A DNA stretch of 64,000 nt from Nipponacmea schrenckii (GCA_030562195.1 CM060199.1:10622338-10686337), one strand, 5' to 3'. Counted from the stretch's first letter, positions 12,296-25,800 are shown. The notes: generated by a model from the sequence alone, not told the origin. A program made the numbers and translations.

Positions 12296-12408
12296 AAACT
12301 TGCTGACTCTATTCCCAGCCGCTGATAGCTATTTGGACAGATGTGGCTCTCCCCCAGCCATATCTGTCCAAATAGCTATCAGGGGCTGGGAATAGAGTCA
12401 GCAAGTTT
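12296..12408. repeat. Long near-perfect hairpin (about 50-bp arms)
   Basis: The left arm (12296-12347) and right arm (about 12357-12408) are reverse complements apart from a few mismatches. The arms include gctgactctattcccagc and its complement, and tagctatttggacagat and its complement. They are separated by a loop of only about 8 bases (ctcccccc-like). No terminal target duplication was identified. This may be a foldback element or the source of a long hairpin transcript. Confidence 0.9.
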
Positions 12409-13271
12409 TGAACTAAGTTCACAGCTCATGTCAAAACAAGTGCCTTTAAATGTTACGTTAAAAAGCCGACGTATTACTAGTTTGATGTATCTTGGAAGGA
12501 ATTGTGCGATTTTTGTACATTGAGACTATATCTATATGTATTACAGACTTAAATCAATCATCCGAAAATGATGATTATTGGCTTTTAACGTCAATAAAGT
12601 GACCCAATGAATGTACATTGCTCTGAAAATAATAGTTAAAGATGGAAGCAATAGTTTCCAACCTTAGAGTTACCCGATTCATGTATTTTCATACTAAGCA
12701 AATAAATCAATGATTGGAAAATAGAGTCCCCTACATGTGCCTAATGTGTAGTAAAAATATGAGTTATAAAATGTTACCTTCTAAATGGTTTTAAATTCAT
12801 AGTGAAATGTATACAACACATGTTTGAATAATAATCTAATTCACATAGGTCTGGGTATTCCAATTGATTTTTGGGATTCGATAGTCAATATTCAAATTTC
12901 TTTGCTCGATACCAAAACAATATGAAAATTGATTTGGTTGGGCTAAAGAATATTCAAACTAAGACGTCAAAAAGGGATGCTGATATCTACCATGCGGCAT
13001 GTAACGGTAATGTTATGGCGAAAAATAATAGCACCATTCCCTTTAAGTCATACGTCTGGTCCGGACCATTTGTCTTGGAATTTCTAAATCGTTTTTTTTA
13101 TCATTATCGTTTATTCATCTGTGCTTACGTTTTTCTTATAATTCCACGAACCGTTGGTATCCACACACTAGCCAGTATGAGTTTTATATATTCGTTTTAT
13201 CTGTTCTTACGTTCCTTATTTTTAACAAACCATGGAGCCTCGTTTTGAATACCGAGGGCTTTATGAAAAGA

Positions 13272-13303
13272 AAATGGCGACATATTTGATCAAAATTGCT
13301 TGA
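13272..13303 (+). promoter_or_regulatory. YY1-like box and 9-codon upstream ORF of ETAA1
   Basis: The sequence AAAATGGCGACAT matches the YY1 consensus (AAnATGGCGnC), often found just downstream of animal transcription starts. Its ATG (13274) opens a 9-codon ORF that stops at 13301-13303, 62 bases before the ETAA1 start at 13366. Transcription start was inferred, not seen. Confidence 0.5.
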
Positions 13304-13365
13304 AATTAACGAAACATTGACAAACAACCACAAAACTATTCTAAAAGCAATGTTGAAAACGTAAG

Positions 13366-16300
13366 ATGAAAAGAAATTCTCGTCGGACGAAGGAAGAAGA
13401 GAATGTCATAGTCCCAAAATCACTTAAAATAAGCAAAAAACAAACAGACAGAAATGAAAACAAAACATTGAAATTGCATCAAAATAAAAAAGATGTCGAC
13501 CATAATGCTACACAAGATAAACGTTCGACTCAACAAAATATGACCAAAAAACCATACCGAAGGATCAAGCCCAATGCAAATCAATCACATGATGATATAA
13601 TCACAACACCACCAAGGTCCTCTCAAACTAGTAAATTTAACATTGACTTGTTAGATCATGATGTAGCCTCAAAAAAGGGTGAGTATTTTACCATAGGTAC
13701 TAGATCCATTGAATAGTAATGACTATAATGGATTTTATTTATTTTTTCTTGCACATTTCGTAGATCAATTTGACTTCCTCCTAATGCAACTAAAAGTTAA
13801 ACATCAACATAATAAATCAGTAATAAAAGGCTTTTTATGCATGAAGAGATTTGGAGAAACTTGGTGCATAAAATGTGTCCCAATAATATGCTGTGTATTA
13901 TAAATGTAGATTTACTTTTTAATTTCAGATGGGAGTCCTGGCTTAACTCCAACAGAAAAGAGAATTAAAGAGATATTTCGTGATGAATTTCTATGTTCTC
14001 AGAATGCCACAGAATCATTGTGTGACGTCAGGTGGGATTGTACATCACCTGATGCTATTAGACAAGCTATAAAAAGTAAGTTGGTCTACCTAAATCATCA
14101 GCATGTAATATCTGTATAATATATTTTATATGCTTCAAGGTATGATATTAGTCTAAATATTACGTTTTCTAACTTCCAAAAATTCAAAAATATTAGCATC
14201 ATTGATTGTATAATCACAGGAAGTAATTTGAGTACCATGTGGAACAACAGAAGGGCAATCATATATGGTTAGGCCTTACTATCAACATATCATATTAATT
14301 ATAGCCATTTAAAATTTTATTTTTAGGACCTATAAAGAAAACACAAGCAGTATCTGAACTGGCACAGCGACTTAAAGTTTCTGATGATGAATTAAATGTA
14401 AGAAAATAAGTCTTCACAGTTATCTTTTGGTAGCAAATTGTAAGTTCATTGTTTGAGTTTTGTTTGTTAGAATATTTTTGTTTACATCATCAATAAATGT
14501 TTTGTGATTGTAGTATGAGGAACAAGATGTAAAAGATAAATCTCTGCTGGGTTTGTGTCAACCAAACATTGGCTTTGCAGATGCCGTGAGGAGAGAAAGT
14601 CGAAAAAGGTATTTATTCCTAATTCTTTTATTTGATACTATCTGTCGTTTATTTTAAAAGAGTTTTGCAGTAGATAATTTTCTAGTTGGTAAATATTTGG
14701 TGCCATAAGGATGAAGATGGGTTCCAATATTTCAAAGTTAGGACAATTTCTGATATTTCACTGCTCATGTTAATGGCAAAGGCAAACATTTTTCAACAAT
14801 GTGCACAATACTGTTACAATTTTATTTTCAAGATATCTTGAAGCTATTCTGCTTTCATTATAACTTTGAACCTTTACTAATACAATATGATTTTTGATTA
14901 AGTAAACGTGGTGTTAAGAAAAAATCAAAGGGAGTACTAATAACACCAGATTTTACACAGCAATACAAGGCATGGTTAGATGAAATTGAAGCTTTGAGAA
15001 AAGCAGGTAAATATTAAATTTTGATAACATGTAGACAACTAGATTTATTCAGTGAGTTGAATTCTCATTTCTCGAGCAAGGATAGCATGGTGCAATATAT
15101 ATTTTTTAAATTAGAAGGGAGTACCTAATGTGTTTTCTTGAGGGGGTGAGGATTGAATACAAGAATTAGATGTTATATTTCATATAACTTCACCTTTTTA
15201 TTGTAGAAGAAGAAGTGAAAGTTGCTGAAGTGTGTGATATACCTTGTGAAATTGTAGGGTAAGTAAATCAAATATATAAACATGAGACTATTATTTCCCA
15301 TTTTTAAGCCCAACTTGTTGTATTGTTGTACTTCACTGGCTAATGTACTTGTTTGTCTGAATAGTTTTAAGATAGGTATACTAATTTTCCTTTGAGATTT
15401 TAACAGGTTATGTTTATATTTCAGTGATGATAATGTATGTAAGAAGACAATACTAGATGATCCTGACTTAGATCTATTATTACATGATGATACACTGCTT
15501 CCTACTGGTGTTATTAAATGTGCTAAGACATCCTCCTCTGACAATACTGACGATGGTTGGAGTGATGATGAGTTATTTGATGAAGATTCATTCCTTATGC
15601 AGGCTACACAAATGTCTGAAAATAAACTAGCTGAACTCTGCAAAAGTAACAAGCGTAAACGTGATAGCCTTGGCTTGACTGGAAAGCCATCCAAAGATTT
15701 GCGAACTGTGTCAAATACAGATGCTTCTGTAAATCAAGGATCAAACATAAACTACAATTCTAGTGCTACAAGGATTGCAGCAGTAAATAACAATGCAACA
15801 AAAACTATTCCAAAACCTATAATATATAACAATCAAAGTGAGCAATCTGTGATATCAAAACAGGCTATTATTCCAGCTCAAAATAAACCTGCAAACTCAA
15901 ATCCTGCAAATGCTAAGTCATTCTTGTCTAGAAATTCTTTTTACAGTTCAACAAAATCACCTTTCAGGAAACATAACAGTTTTTCTGGAAGTCCAAATAT
16001 CTCCCCAGTAGAAAATAATGTTGGAAATTCTGTGAAAAGTCCATTTCGTAAACATAAAAGTTTTGATGCAAGTAAGCATTTAACAAGCACACCAACTGGA
16101 AAAACCAATCCCTCTAGAACTAGTCGATCTGATTTTCAGAGATCCTTATCTCGAAATGGTTTAAATGCCGAAAAACAATTTAATAACAACAATCATAATT
16201 ATGTTATCAACAAAAATTCTATGTGTTTTCTTCCAAAAATTACTGAAGAAAAATTTGTGCCAAAGCCAAAATCTTTAATTGATAATTTTATGGAAGAAAA

Positions 16301-17954
16301 TGACAGTTTTCTTGATACTAGTATTTCTGATGAAATTTTACGTCAGTTAGCAGAGCCTGATGAAGTTTTGGAAAGTCAGGCAACACCAGAAGAGCCTTTA
16401 GTGAAGAAGGAGATCAAAGCAGACGTGAATGAAAATATTGTAGATGATAAGGTCCTTCAGGAAATGTTTGATGATGATTTTTCATTTACTGATATCAGTG
16501 TAAATGTAGGTGACCCTCCAATGGATAAGGAGAATTCAAAATTCACTGCAACAAAAGAAGTGTACAATTCTCTAGCTCCAAAAGAAGTTCCAAATCCATC
16601 AGTTCAAAATAGAGTGTCGAATTCATCAGCTCATAAAAGAATTTCAAATCCATCAGCACAAAGAGGAGTGTCAAACCAATCCGGTCAAAAAGGAAATTCA
16701 AATATTTCAGCTCAAAAAGCATCAAATCCATCAGTTCAAAAGAAATATTTTACTCATTCAACGCAAAATACAGTTTCAAATCATTTGCAAGCAAAAGGAG
16801 CAAACCCATCAGTTCAAAATGCTACTAGGACATCTGCAGTTAATAAAGTGTATGATACAAAATTTGTGAAACAAAGTGTGCTAACATCAACAAATAGTAA
16901 CAAACTTCAACAAAATATTATGAACAAAGAGCCAATTTCCTCAAATTTATTTAATTCTAAAACAAATCAAAATGTTAATCTTATAAATCAGACTCTGGTG
17001 AAGAATCCTTTGACATCAGTTGGAGTCAGTAACCCTTTGAAGAATAATACTCATTCTGTAAAGCCTACCTCCGGAGGTTCTGTACCATCTCAAAATAAGT
17101 TTAACTTTAAAAAGAAATCAACTGTAGGATCCATCAAGACTATTCAGCCTCAAGGCACAGCAGTTCCAGAACCAGTCAGGAATATTCAGTCAACTGATAG
17201 AGCACCTCTAAATAAATCAATATCATTGACTCAAGGTGGGTAAAGTATTTGGCTAACAAATTAAGTAACAGCAAGGCATCTGGAGTCAAATAATTTTTGT
17301 TTAATATTTTTTTTAACATGAAAAGGATAGTTTTAGTGGTTCAACAGCCAATGGTCAAGTTGTTCTTTGATCTACGAAAATTATATCTTATTTAAATCAT
17401 ATTCTTGACAAATCAAGGGATTAGAAAAAGAAAAAAAAGATTTGAGAACAATGTTATAGATAATTTGATAAAGTGAATGATCTATATATATATATGTCAA
17501 TATATAGGTTAAATTTTTTATTGTAGATTTATTTAATGATGATTCCTTCAACTGTGATGATCCTCTGATAGAATCTCAGTTCCTGGCAGAATTAGAGAAA
17601 GTGGAATGTAAGTAATGAGATTTTTGGAGCAACCACAATATTATATTATTCTTGGGGCACGTGATACCCTCAGCATTAGGTAATATTGTTTGACAAAGGC
17701 TGTAATCATCAATATTTGCTTTGAACCAGTGACTCAATGAGTTCGCCACTTGTTAAGCTGAGGGGCAGAGTTTAATTCAGACATTGATAGTGATAGTACC
17801 TTTGGAATTTTAGACAGTTTCCCACTCAGAAATCAATTTTGAGGGGACGTTGAAAAAGGTTCTTGTAAGTGACTGTGCCATTATCAACTATGGAAATATT
17901 ATGACACATTATATTATGTTTATTTCAGCTTCATTGAAAAGTTCCAAATCCTGA
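13366..17954 (+). CDS. ETAA1: ETAA1-like activator of ATR kinase
   Basis: Nine exons join in one frame: 13366-13678, 13929-14075, 14327-14397, 14514-14608, 14903-15006, 15207-15258, 15425-17235, 17527-17607 and 17929-17954 (TGA). The product is 899 residues, close to the human length. Conserved parts are a basic N terminus, TPTEKRIKEIF followed by VRWDCTSPDAIRQAIK (W about residue 140), and ITPDFTQQYKAWLDEIEALR. An acidic aromatic block, DDGWSDDELFDEDSFLMQ (about 302-320), lies where the ATR-activating domain is expected. Most of exon 7 is disordered and rich in S, N, Q and P. ETAA1 binds RPA on single-stranded DNA at stalled forks and activates ATR in parallel with TOPBP1. Two SPFRKHxSF motifs and an imperfect VSNPSAQK-type repeat (about 16590-16830) are lineage-specific decorations. 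The C terminus (DDSFNCDDPLIESQ then FLAELEKVE) repeats the acidic pattern; the typical RPA32-binding helix is not obvious. The gene faces COA8 tail to tail. Confidence 0.88.
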
Positions 17955-19293
17955 GGTTCCAGTATAGTTTCTGAAAAGAATAGGGCAAATTTATCTGTTG
18001 TGATATTCAGGTTATTATTAAGCCATGGCAATGTTCTAAGAATGGGGATTATTTTTGACAGGCCAAATATTTTACCTTATTCTTTTTACAAGTACCATAA
18101 ACTAAATTGGACTACCCATGTTTATTTTTAGAATAGACCTGTATGAGCATGAATATCTCTTGTTGACTAATATTATATGGTAGTGTTGTTTTGTTTGAAA
18201 TCAATAATGTGTAAATGGTATATATATAGACGTGACACTGTAATATAAGTTGATGGTTGTGTATGATATATATTTTATAGAATAGGATACTAGTTTTGTA
18301 TTTATCTAGATTTCATATTAAAATATATAATCCAATCTGGCTTTTATCTGTAAATAGCTACATTTACATACAGCCTGTAAACAGCTGTTGGGAAGTAACA
18401 TATGAAATAACTACCTTATTAATTTTTGGGTGAAATTTTAAAATACCCTAACAAAACAAGGATGTGCTAAGGAGTACCCCTGGATGATGGTACCCAGTAC
18501 CAGAAACGAGAACCTGAGTATCCAGACCATGCCAACAGTCAACTGAGACCTTATGTGGCCAAAGAGCAGACCCAGACCTCTCTGGCACAGACTATCCAGG
18601 ATAGGATACAGAGCAGAAAAGGTTTTAGACCCAATGAAGAAATTAACTTGGTTTTAATCTTCCCTTGGTTCAACCCAACATAACAATAGGATAAACTCTG
18701 AAAACATGCCAATAGTTTTGATCTATATAAAGTTGGAGGCCTACTTAAAACTAAAACTGACTATTGGTGAACAAGATTGAACAAGCACATGCACTTATGC
18801 ATTTGACAGTTAGCGCCCAAATTACATAATTGTAATATCATCCTGATAATAGCGCCTGGTGGCACTTTTATAGTGTCATTTAGGTTTAAAATATACATAT
18901 GAACAGTAGCAGAGGGATCAGGCTTGGTGTACCAGTATGCGGGAGTAATCTGCACCTCGAGTGAAATGTGGGACTGGGGCATGACATTTGCATTGAACTT
19001 AAGATTGCAGAAGGGAATGCACAATCACACCTAAATAAGGGAGATCCATTACAGTGAACATTGCTTTAAAAAATTTATTTATATTTCAACATAATTATCA
19101 AAAATACTCAAACACATTTTAATTCCTTCACATCTATAAACAATTATTCACAGCTTTAGTGTTCATTTAAAGATACATGTTATCTTGGCCAAAATATGGC
19201 AGTTCTGATTCCATTGAACAAAGTACACAGTTGAACACAAGACTAAAGTGTAGTCACATTTTCAAGCTAAATCTTATTCTGCTGTAAGAAATT
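17955..19293. other. Convergent 3' UTR region of ETAA1 and COA8
   Basis: This spacer separates two stop codons of convergent genes and should hold both 3' UTRs. AATAAA-like signals occur for COA8 on the minus strand (complement tttatt near 19075). The minus-strand open frame at 18761-19024 has no recognisable features. No coding exon is supported. Confidence 0.55.
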
Positions 19294-20885
19294 TCACCTG
19301 ATTCCAATTTTTTGTAGTATTCTATGTATGGAAACTTTAAATGCTGGGCCAAGTAGGGTAATATTTTTTTTATACCACTCTCTGTAATAAAAAACAAGAT
19401 CTACATGTATTACACAAAGTATCAAGATATGTTCTCACAATATTCCATAGTAACTCCAATTAATATCAGATGCATTTAGCAGGTAATTTCAGGTTCAAAT
19501 CTTTTGGGTGTTTTACTTTTTCTAAATAATATTTCATAAAAAAAATACTTAACAACTTACAGATTATACTGTACATGAGATTTATAGTTTTTATTTAAAA
19601 ATTCTTTATAAAATTCAGACATTTCTTCGGCGCTCAGTGTGTTTTGTCCATCCTTCTTTAATTTCAATCTAGCTTCTACAAACTTATCTTTTTCCTTTAA
19701 AACAAATAATAAACCATTGAATAAATTAAAATTTCCTTGAAAACATTTAACAATAGAATGAGAAACACATGAGAAGGTTAAATTTATCTAAAAAAAAAAA
19801 AAGTAGAAGAACCCATCTATGTTATAATGATTTTAGCTTAATATTGTGAAGACATGTGGAACCATGGGTTAGATACAGGTATATGACAATATTTTCTGTT
19901 ATTAATTTATTATAATATCATCAGGTGTTAAATAGTGCTCTCTCTCAATTGGTTATTTTAATGAGCAATCATTTAATCTTGACAGTACAAATAATCAAAC
20001 TAAGCTTATGAGTCTGACTTTTTCTGCCAAAAAATATAATTATTACACCTACAATTAATTCTTTAATTTAAATATTTACAAGCCAGTTCACAGCTGATCA
20101 AAATAAGTAAGTTAAAAAAAGGTAAGGATGACTACCTTGACAAAAATTGTGTTGTGTTCTACCCAAAATTCCTGATTAAATTTCATAACATCTTCAGATC
20201 GTTTGTGATATTTCTTCTCTAGTTCAGATTGATTTAAGGTTCGGAATGATATTTGACGTAAATTTGACACAGGATCTGGTGGTCCAATATAATCTTTAGT
20301 CTTATCAGCTTCTGATAATTTCACTTTGACCTCTTTCTCTTTATTTCTCTAAAAGGCAAAAATATTTGATAAATAAATTCTTGTATATTATGTTCTAGAC
20401 GACCAATTTTATTAAAATGCAAATCTGAATATTTCATTTAGTATATTTTTACAGAACTCCGCTTGCCATCCATGATGTGACATTGTTATGCATCTACTGT
20501 TCAGGGTCACCTAATATCATCGAGTTATAACTCTATGTCAAATAAATTCTTCTGAAGTATAAAAGATAGACTACTATATTTCAAATAAGAACAGACCAAG
20601 GTCACACGATTTAAACACAAATTTTACAAATTATAAAAGAAATAACGATTAATTATTACATTGAATTCTATATCAATTTTCGGATTGTAACATAAAAAGA
20701 GAAAAACAAAGATGTCCGAATGAAGAGAAAATATTTTCTAAACTACTTACCTTTTCTCGATAATTTGTAGCACTTCCATTGAATTTTCGATTATATTGTG
20801 AAGTCAAACTTCTACAAGCCTCACATTTGTTTAAAATAGATAAATTCTGGATATTTTGTGCCGACAATAATCTCAAACGTGACAT
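19294..20885 (-). CDS. COA8: Cytochrome c oxidase assembly factor 8
   Basis: Four minus-strand exons, 20751-20885, 20136-20348, 19561-19694 and 19294-19381 (TGA), join in frame to 189 residues, close to the human protein. Family landmarks are DYIGPPDPVSNLR, FNQEFWVEHNTIFVKEKDKF, LSAEEMSEFYKEFLNKN and EWYKKNITLLGP. The N terminus (MSRLRLLSAQNIQNLS) is basic with Ser and Leu, as expected for a mitochondrial presequence. COA8 (formerly APOPT1) is a matrix-side factor that protects and promotes assembly of complex IV. Its loss in people causes cytochrome c oxidase deficiency with leukoencephalopathy. The start is the first ATG of an open frame with a normal donor (gtaagt) after codon 45. Nothing is broken. 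Confidence 0.95.
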
Positions 20886-21949
20886 ATTTAACAGAGATAT
20901 ATTACTCGATGCTTTAACTATGTAACCCTAATGTTTTGTTGTTAGCCCGAAACACTCTATTAACCTTGTTGTCGCAGGCCTGGTTAGCCTACGGCTGGTA
21001 AAATTTTTGTTAATCACCATTGTTATATGAGTATATTCACACTTTTTTCAGTGATTGATGTCATTTGTTTACAGTTAATAAAAATTGTCTCAAGTCATGA
21101 ATAAATAAAATTATTCCATGACTACTTGAGTCGCAGATAAACTAGTCAGCATATAACGGCTACCCTTCAAAATTTAGTTTATATATCTCTATAACAACTT
21201 TAGGTCTAATGCCAGTCCAAGTCAAACAAAATTAGCCCAAAATCTATTTCAGATACCGTATAATTCCGAATATAGTACGCAGGCATGTATAATGCGCACC
21301 CCTTGCTTGCCTCCGAGAAAATTGGGGAAAATTTATTTAAGCATATTTAGTGCGCACCCCTTTTAGCGGCAATAATACAACTTTAGGTAGGCAATTCACA
21401 GACAACGATATCGGGAAAAAGTTGTCAATACGTAAGTCACCATTCATAGTTTTTTTATAATAAACAATGTTCTACTGCACCTTACTCTGCTACTAATTAA
21501 TTTTATAAATAAAAATCCATTTTAAAGTTATTGTTTCTTATCTCTCGTGCTGGTATTATTGAGTTGTTATTTCCTCCAGATCCGGTAATATAGGGTGCAC
21601 ACAATCTTATGTTTTTGTCCAATCACCACTTTTTTTTATCTTTTAAATATTTATTAAAAATATAAAACACAATAGGCTTCAATAATCGCTGCTAATTTCA
21701 AAATCGCTCAACAAATCCCCTTATGTTCCCCTTCTGTCGACAGCGATTATTCTTACGCTCGTGCGATTAAATTTGCTTTTTTGCCTGTGTCCGATGTATT
21801 CTACAGGGTGGGGTAGGCCCGAGAGGGCGCTGGCCGACCGATACCTTTCAAACTAAAAACTTTTCTGTAGCGGTCCGTCAATTTTACTGATCACATGACA
21901 TGATTGACGAAAATATGCAACCGACTTTGTGACGACGCTTTTAAAGAGT

Positions 21950-22153
21950 GAGTGCAGAAAACGAACAAATTGTCCCCCTGTTGCTGAAGGCGCAAAGTTT
22001 CGGAGAAAACGAACAAATTGTCCCCCTGATGCCGAAGGTGCAAAATTTCGGAAATTTGATGTTCTTGAATGCCAATTTGTGCCTATTTTACGCCTCATTT
22101 GTGGGGGGGGGGGGGACACATGATATCATGTCCCCCCTGGATCTGCGCCCCTG
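21950..22153. mobile_element. One-ended hAT-like element with internal direct repeat and G/C palindrome
   Basis: The right end reads CTGCGCCCCTG at 22143-22153, the complement of the common CAGGGGCG hAT terminus. Inside, a ~50-bp segment (acgaacaaattgtccccctg onward) is present twice, near 21961 and 22009. A run of 14 G near 22101-22115 is followed by ACATGATATCATGT and a C run, so the G and C runs can pair as a hairpin. I did not find the matching left end or target duplication, so it is probably truncated. Confidence 0.5.
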
Positions 22154-22427
22154 GATGAAAAGGAAGGGCTTAGGAGGAAAAAGTGTCTAGATGTTCAGAC
22201 AATAAAATATTAAAGATACCTCAACAATAGGAAATTAGTTTCAAGAAATTAAATAGGCTGTATGAGGAAAATTTCCCTCAATTGGGTCCAAAGCTTTTTC
22301 TGTTTTCATTAGCCAAATCAGATGCAGGAAACAACTTTTCATTTATGTTCATTTTGATTCGCAGATAAAATTTTATTTTACAATTTTATTAAATAAACAG
22401 ATCTTCAAATAAAAAACTAACAATGCT

Positions 22428-22516
22428 GTAAAATATCACAAACTACATAAAATATCACAAACTACACAAAATATCACAAACTACACAAAATATCACAAAC
22501 TACACAAAATATCACA
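22428..22516. repeat. 19-bp tandem repeat, about 4.5 copies
   Basis: Units of 'aaatatcacaaactacaca' follow each other head to tail with one t/c variant near the left end. The array lies in the probable 3' UTR or downstream flank of the minus-strand U-box/TPR gene. Confidence 0.9.
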
Positions 22517-22857
22517 GTAAATAACTTTGTTATAAATTAATAAATGAAACATTTACATATCACCTATTTATACTAGTTTTATGGCTGTAGGACAGTTCAT
22601 GAGAAATGTTCCAAATTTTTTTAGAATCCTCTAGATGCTAATATCAACCGATTGCATTCAGAATCCAAGAATTTTCCTTTCAATCTGATTAGTGTTGTTT
22701 CTAAGGGGCATGCAAACAAAAACTCTTGCCCCCAGTATCTAATTTTTTATCATATAGTTCTTGAATGTGAGGTACTGTTTGCCTCCCTTGGCAATTCTTT
22801 AACCTCACATTCCTCTCCATTTTATGATTCCAAGAAAACATTAGTTATTTCAAAACT

Positions 22858-25800
22858 TCAAATCCACAGTTTAAACTTAAAAAATTGTTGCATATCAGGA
22901 TCATCTACAGATTTATGATTGACTCCAGCATAAACATTTTTCAATATTTCACTTTTAAACTTTTCTTCCAGTATTTTTACATTCTTCTCTAAAGCAGCTG
23001 AAATTTAAAAAAAGCAAAATCATTTAGTTTTTTAGACCTCAAATCTTTGAATGAACTACTGTATTACACACATGCATTCTTTCTATAAATCTGACAGAAT
23101 ATTGTGCCTGATTGGAGGAGCTTATATATTAGTATGGTAAGGAAGTGTTTGCTGCCAGCCTTGCTTTACACTCTTTAGTCAAGGGTAATACCTTTCAATT
23201 AAATTTCCATGCCTTACCTAGTCCTAAAACTCTACCATACGCTATAAGATTAGTTGTTAGTCTAGGATCATCAAACTTTTCATTTTTCATCAATAACCTC
23301 ACTATCTCTCCAAAAATATATGCATCATCAAAAGATGGGTTTTCTGGAACTGGAAATTTACTAAAAATATCTACAGCTGCCATTGGGTCTGTTTTAGTCA
23401 ACATTTCAGCACTCTCTATATAAGCGTCATGGACCTTCAATGGAAGAAATATTATTTCATAAAACTTCTTTCTCAAAATAAAGTAAAGGTAATTCTGAAG
23501 GTAAGTGGCAATACATTTATGATCAAAATATATTTTTGCCATTTTGGAGCTTAAGTCATATATTTCAACAATATCATTGTCACTTCCTGTTGGTATTTAT
23601 CTGGGTATATTATAGGGTTTGCAAAGTAAAATTTTTAATGTCGCTGCACATAAAAGGTCTGTTACATGTGATAAGAAAAGCATATGATTCTTCACATAAT
23701 GTTTTGAGACAAAAGCAAATCAATTTTTTACCATAATAACTCAATATTACCTCCGGTGCCATAGCAATAACTTCTTCATAATATTTCTTAGCTTCTTGAG
23801 TATCATTTGATGCTTTAAAGGCTCTACCTAGTCCAAGACGTGGAAGATATGATTGTGTATTTTTAGGCCCTGATACTGCTGGTTTAGTATCAGAAGCTGG
23901 TGTTTGTGGTGAGGTGGATGGTGAACTCGCCTTTGCTTTGGAATCTAAAAGAACAATACATGTTAATCGGCAAAAAGAGAGATTTTGGTGGATAATTGAT
24001 TGGATAAAAGCAAAAAGTACATTGCAGATGGAGACTGTTGTCAAGATTCTGTAGTTACTGTGATTGTAATGAATGAGTTAAATATCATTCATTAAACAAG
24101 TTATGGAAATAATGTTCAACCTGTAGTTGATGTTTTTGCTTCACAGACATGACCTTTTGATCCTGCTGGTTTCACATTGGTTTTCACTGCAGAAGATACT
24201 GCTTTAGCTCCTGTTGCAGGCTGTGACTAAAAAATATAATATAAGATTAATCCATTAAGGTGTACACCATGACCATGTCTAAATTAAGAATTGATAATTA
24301 TTGATTAATAATCGTTCTTAATTAAAATTTTGAATTAACTTATGACATGATTATTCAGAGTTGTTCATTGAATAGCTCACAAACCTTTGTTGTTCCACCT
24401 CGGGTTGCAGCTGCCCCTCCTCGGGTTGCTGCGCCACCTCTAGCTGGAGTTGTCCCCCCTCTTGCAGCTGCTCCTGAAATCAAGGCATATTGGCTTATTT
24501 CATCTAAAGTTTGCATCCACCTTTTTGCATATTAACACAATGTTAGATCCAAGAATTAAGGAAATGAGTTTGATTTCATATTTTGTTATTGTTATTATTT
24601 TTCGATAAGGATATGGCAATCACCATACCTCCTCTAGGAGCAGTGGCAGCACCTCTTCCCCTGGCAGCAGGTGCCCCTCTACTTGTAGCTCCACCTCTTG
24701 TTGCTGGACCTGGTTTTTTCTCACCAACTTTCTTAGTTTCTTCTGCCTTCTTTCGTTCTTCTTGCTCTTTTAATTTCTTTTGCCACCATTCTTGATCTAA
24801 GGGTGGAAAAATAATTACAGTAAGCATATACTGAGTAATGATGTCCAAAGGAGTAGTGTTATCTCATGTATTTTACAGATATCAAATACACCACTGGGAA
24901 AATAAAGAATATCAAGAAGAAAACTTCTGTACTAAATCATTAATCATTTAAATGATAAAAGATCATCTATGCTACTGTCATATGGTATTCAGATAGTAAA
25001 TTATGCTTACGGTTTGTCTGAGATATAGTAATAGACATAGGTAAAGAAGCACAAGATATATGGATTATGGGTATACTATTTCTGACATTCACTTACTCAA
25101 CTATCTTGAAATGTTTAGTTAATAAATGTCCGAAATAGTATATCCCTATATCAAGCGCTTCTTTCAATTATGATTAATTACAACCTACAACCTGTACTTA
25201 CTTTTGACCAATTCTGGTACCTCCCCTGATTTTGGTTGACCTTCTAAGGCTATACTTGCTTTAAAAGAAGATTTTGCATCTGCTAATAATTTATCTGCTG
25301 CTTCTCCAGCTGAACTATTTTCATATCTGACCATCTGAGCTGTTCCCAGTAAGTATAAAGCATGACTATTACATGGCTGAATTGTCACTAGTTTCTGACA
25401 AGTCTGAAATTGAACACAATCATTTTTACACTTAAAATGTACTTTCATGTAAAGTAACAAGACATGAAGGTCAGTTTTCAATAAGGGAGAGGTACATTTG
25501 TGAGCTCCACCGATGTGCTTGATTTAATGCTTTACTCATAACATCTATTTTTTACATTTAATGATCACTATGCCATGTTATTTACTTATACAGAACTCAC
25601 GTTTTCTTGAAGTTCCTGTAATGGTCCATTCTGTGGAATAGTACAATGGAATATAAGACCAGATAATCTTTCACAGTGTAGAACAATAAGTGTTTCTGTG
25701 GCGTTTGGAGATTTGGTATAGTGATCCAATAAGTTAGAATGAGAGTCTAATATTATCCATTCTATTTGTTTATATAAGTCACCTCGAGATAATGTTGGTA

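Larger units (their letters stand above)
11865..13365. other. Intergenic region between divergent sulfotransferase and ETAA1 genes
   Basis: This is a shared upstream region of two divergent genes. It holds a long hairpin (12296-12408) and, near its right end, a YY1-like box with a short upstream ORF. The plus-strand open frame 12871-13248 has a hydrophobic C-terminal half but no recognisable family or splice context; I do not call it a gene. Confidence 0.55.
20886..22857. other. Spacer upstream of COA8 with transposon debris
   Basis: The region contains a repeated 'tgcgcaccccttt' motif at about 21294 and 21352, which looks like debris of a repeat family. It also holds a one-ended hAT-like element (about 21950-22153) and a 19-bp tandem array (22428-22516). 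Next to 22858 it should include the 3' UTR of the U-box/TPR gene. Open frames here, including those inside the G-rich element, show no protein family. Confidence 0.5.

Noticed and set aside
12871..13248. Plus-strand open frame of 125 codons with hydrophobic tail
   Set aside because: It lies in the ETAA1 upstream region, has no recognisable family, and its composition looks like translated AT-rich spacer. No splice sites link it to ETAA1.
22101..22160. G-run and palindrome as a CRISPR-like or terminator hairpin
   Set aside because: The surrounding sequence is a eukaryotic hAT-like element end; no arrays or bacterial genes occur in the window.
24347..24795. Plus-strand open frames rich in Pro, Ala and Val
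   Set aside because: They are antisense shadows of the RGG-rich exons 15 and 16 of the minus-strand gene.
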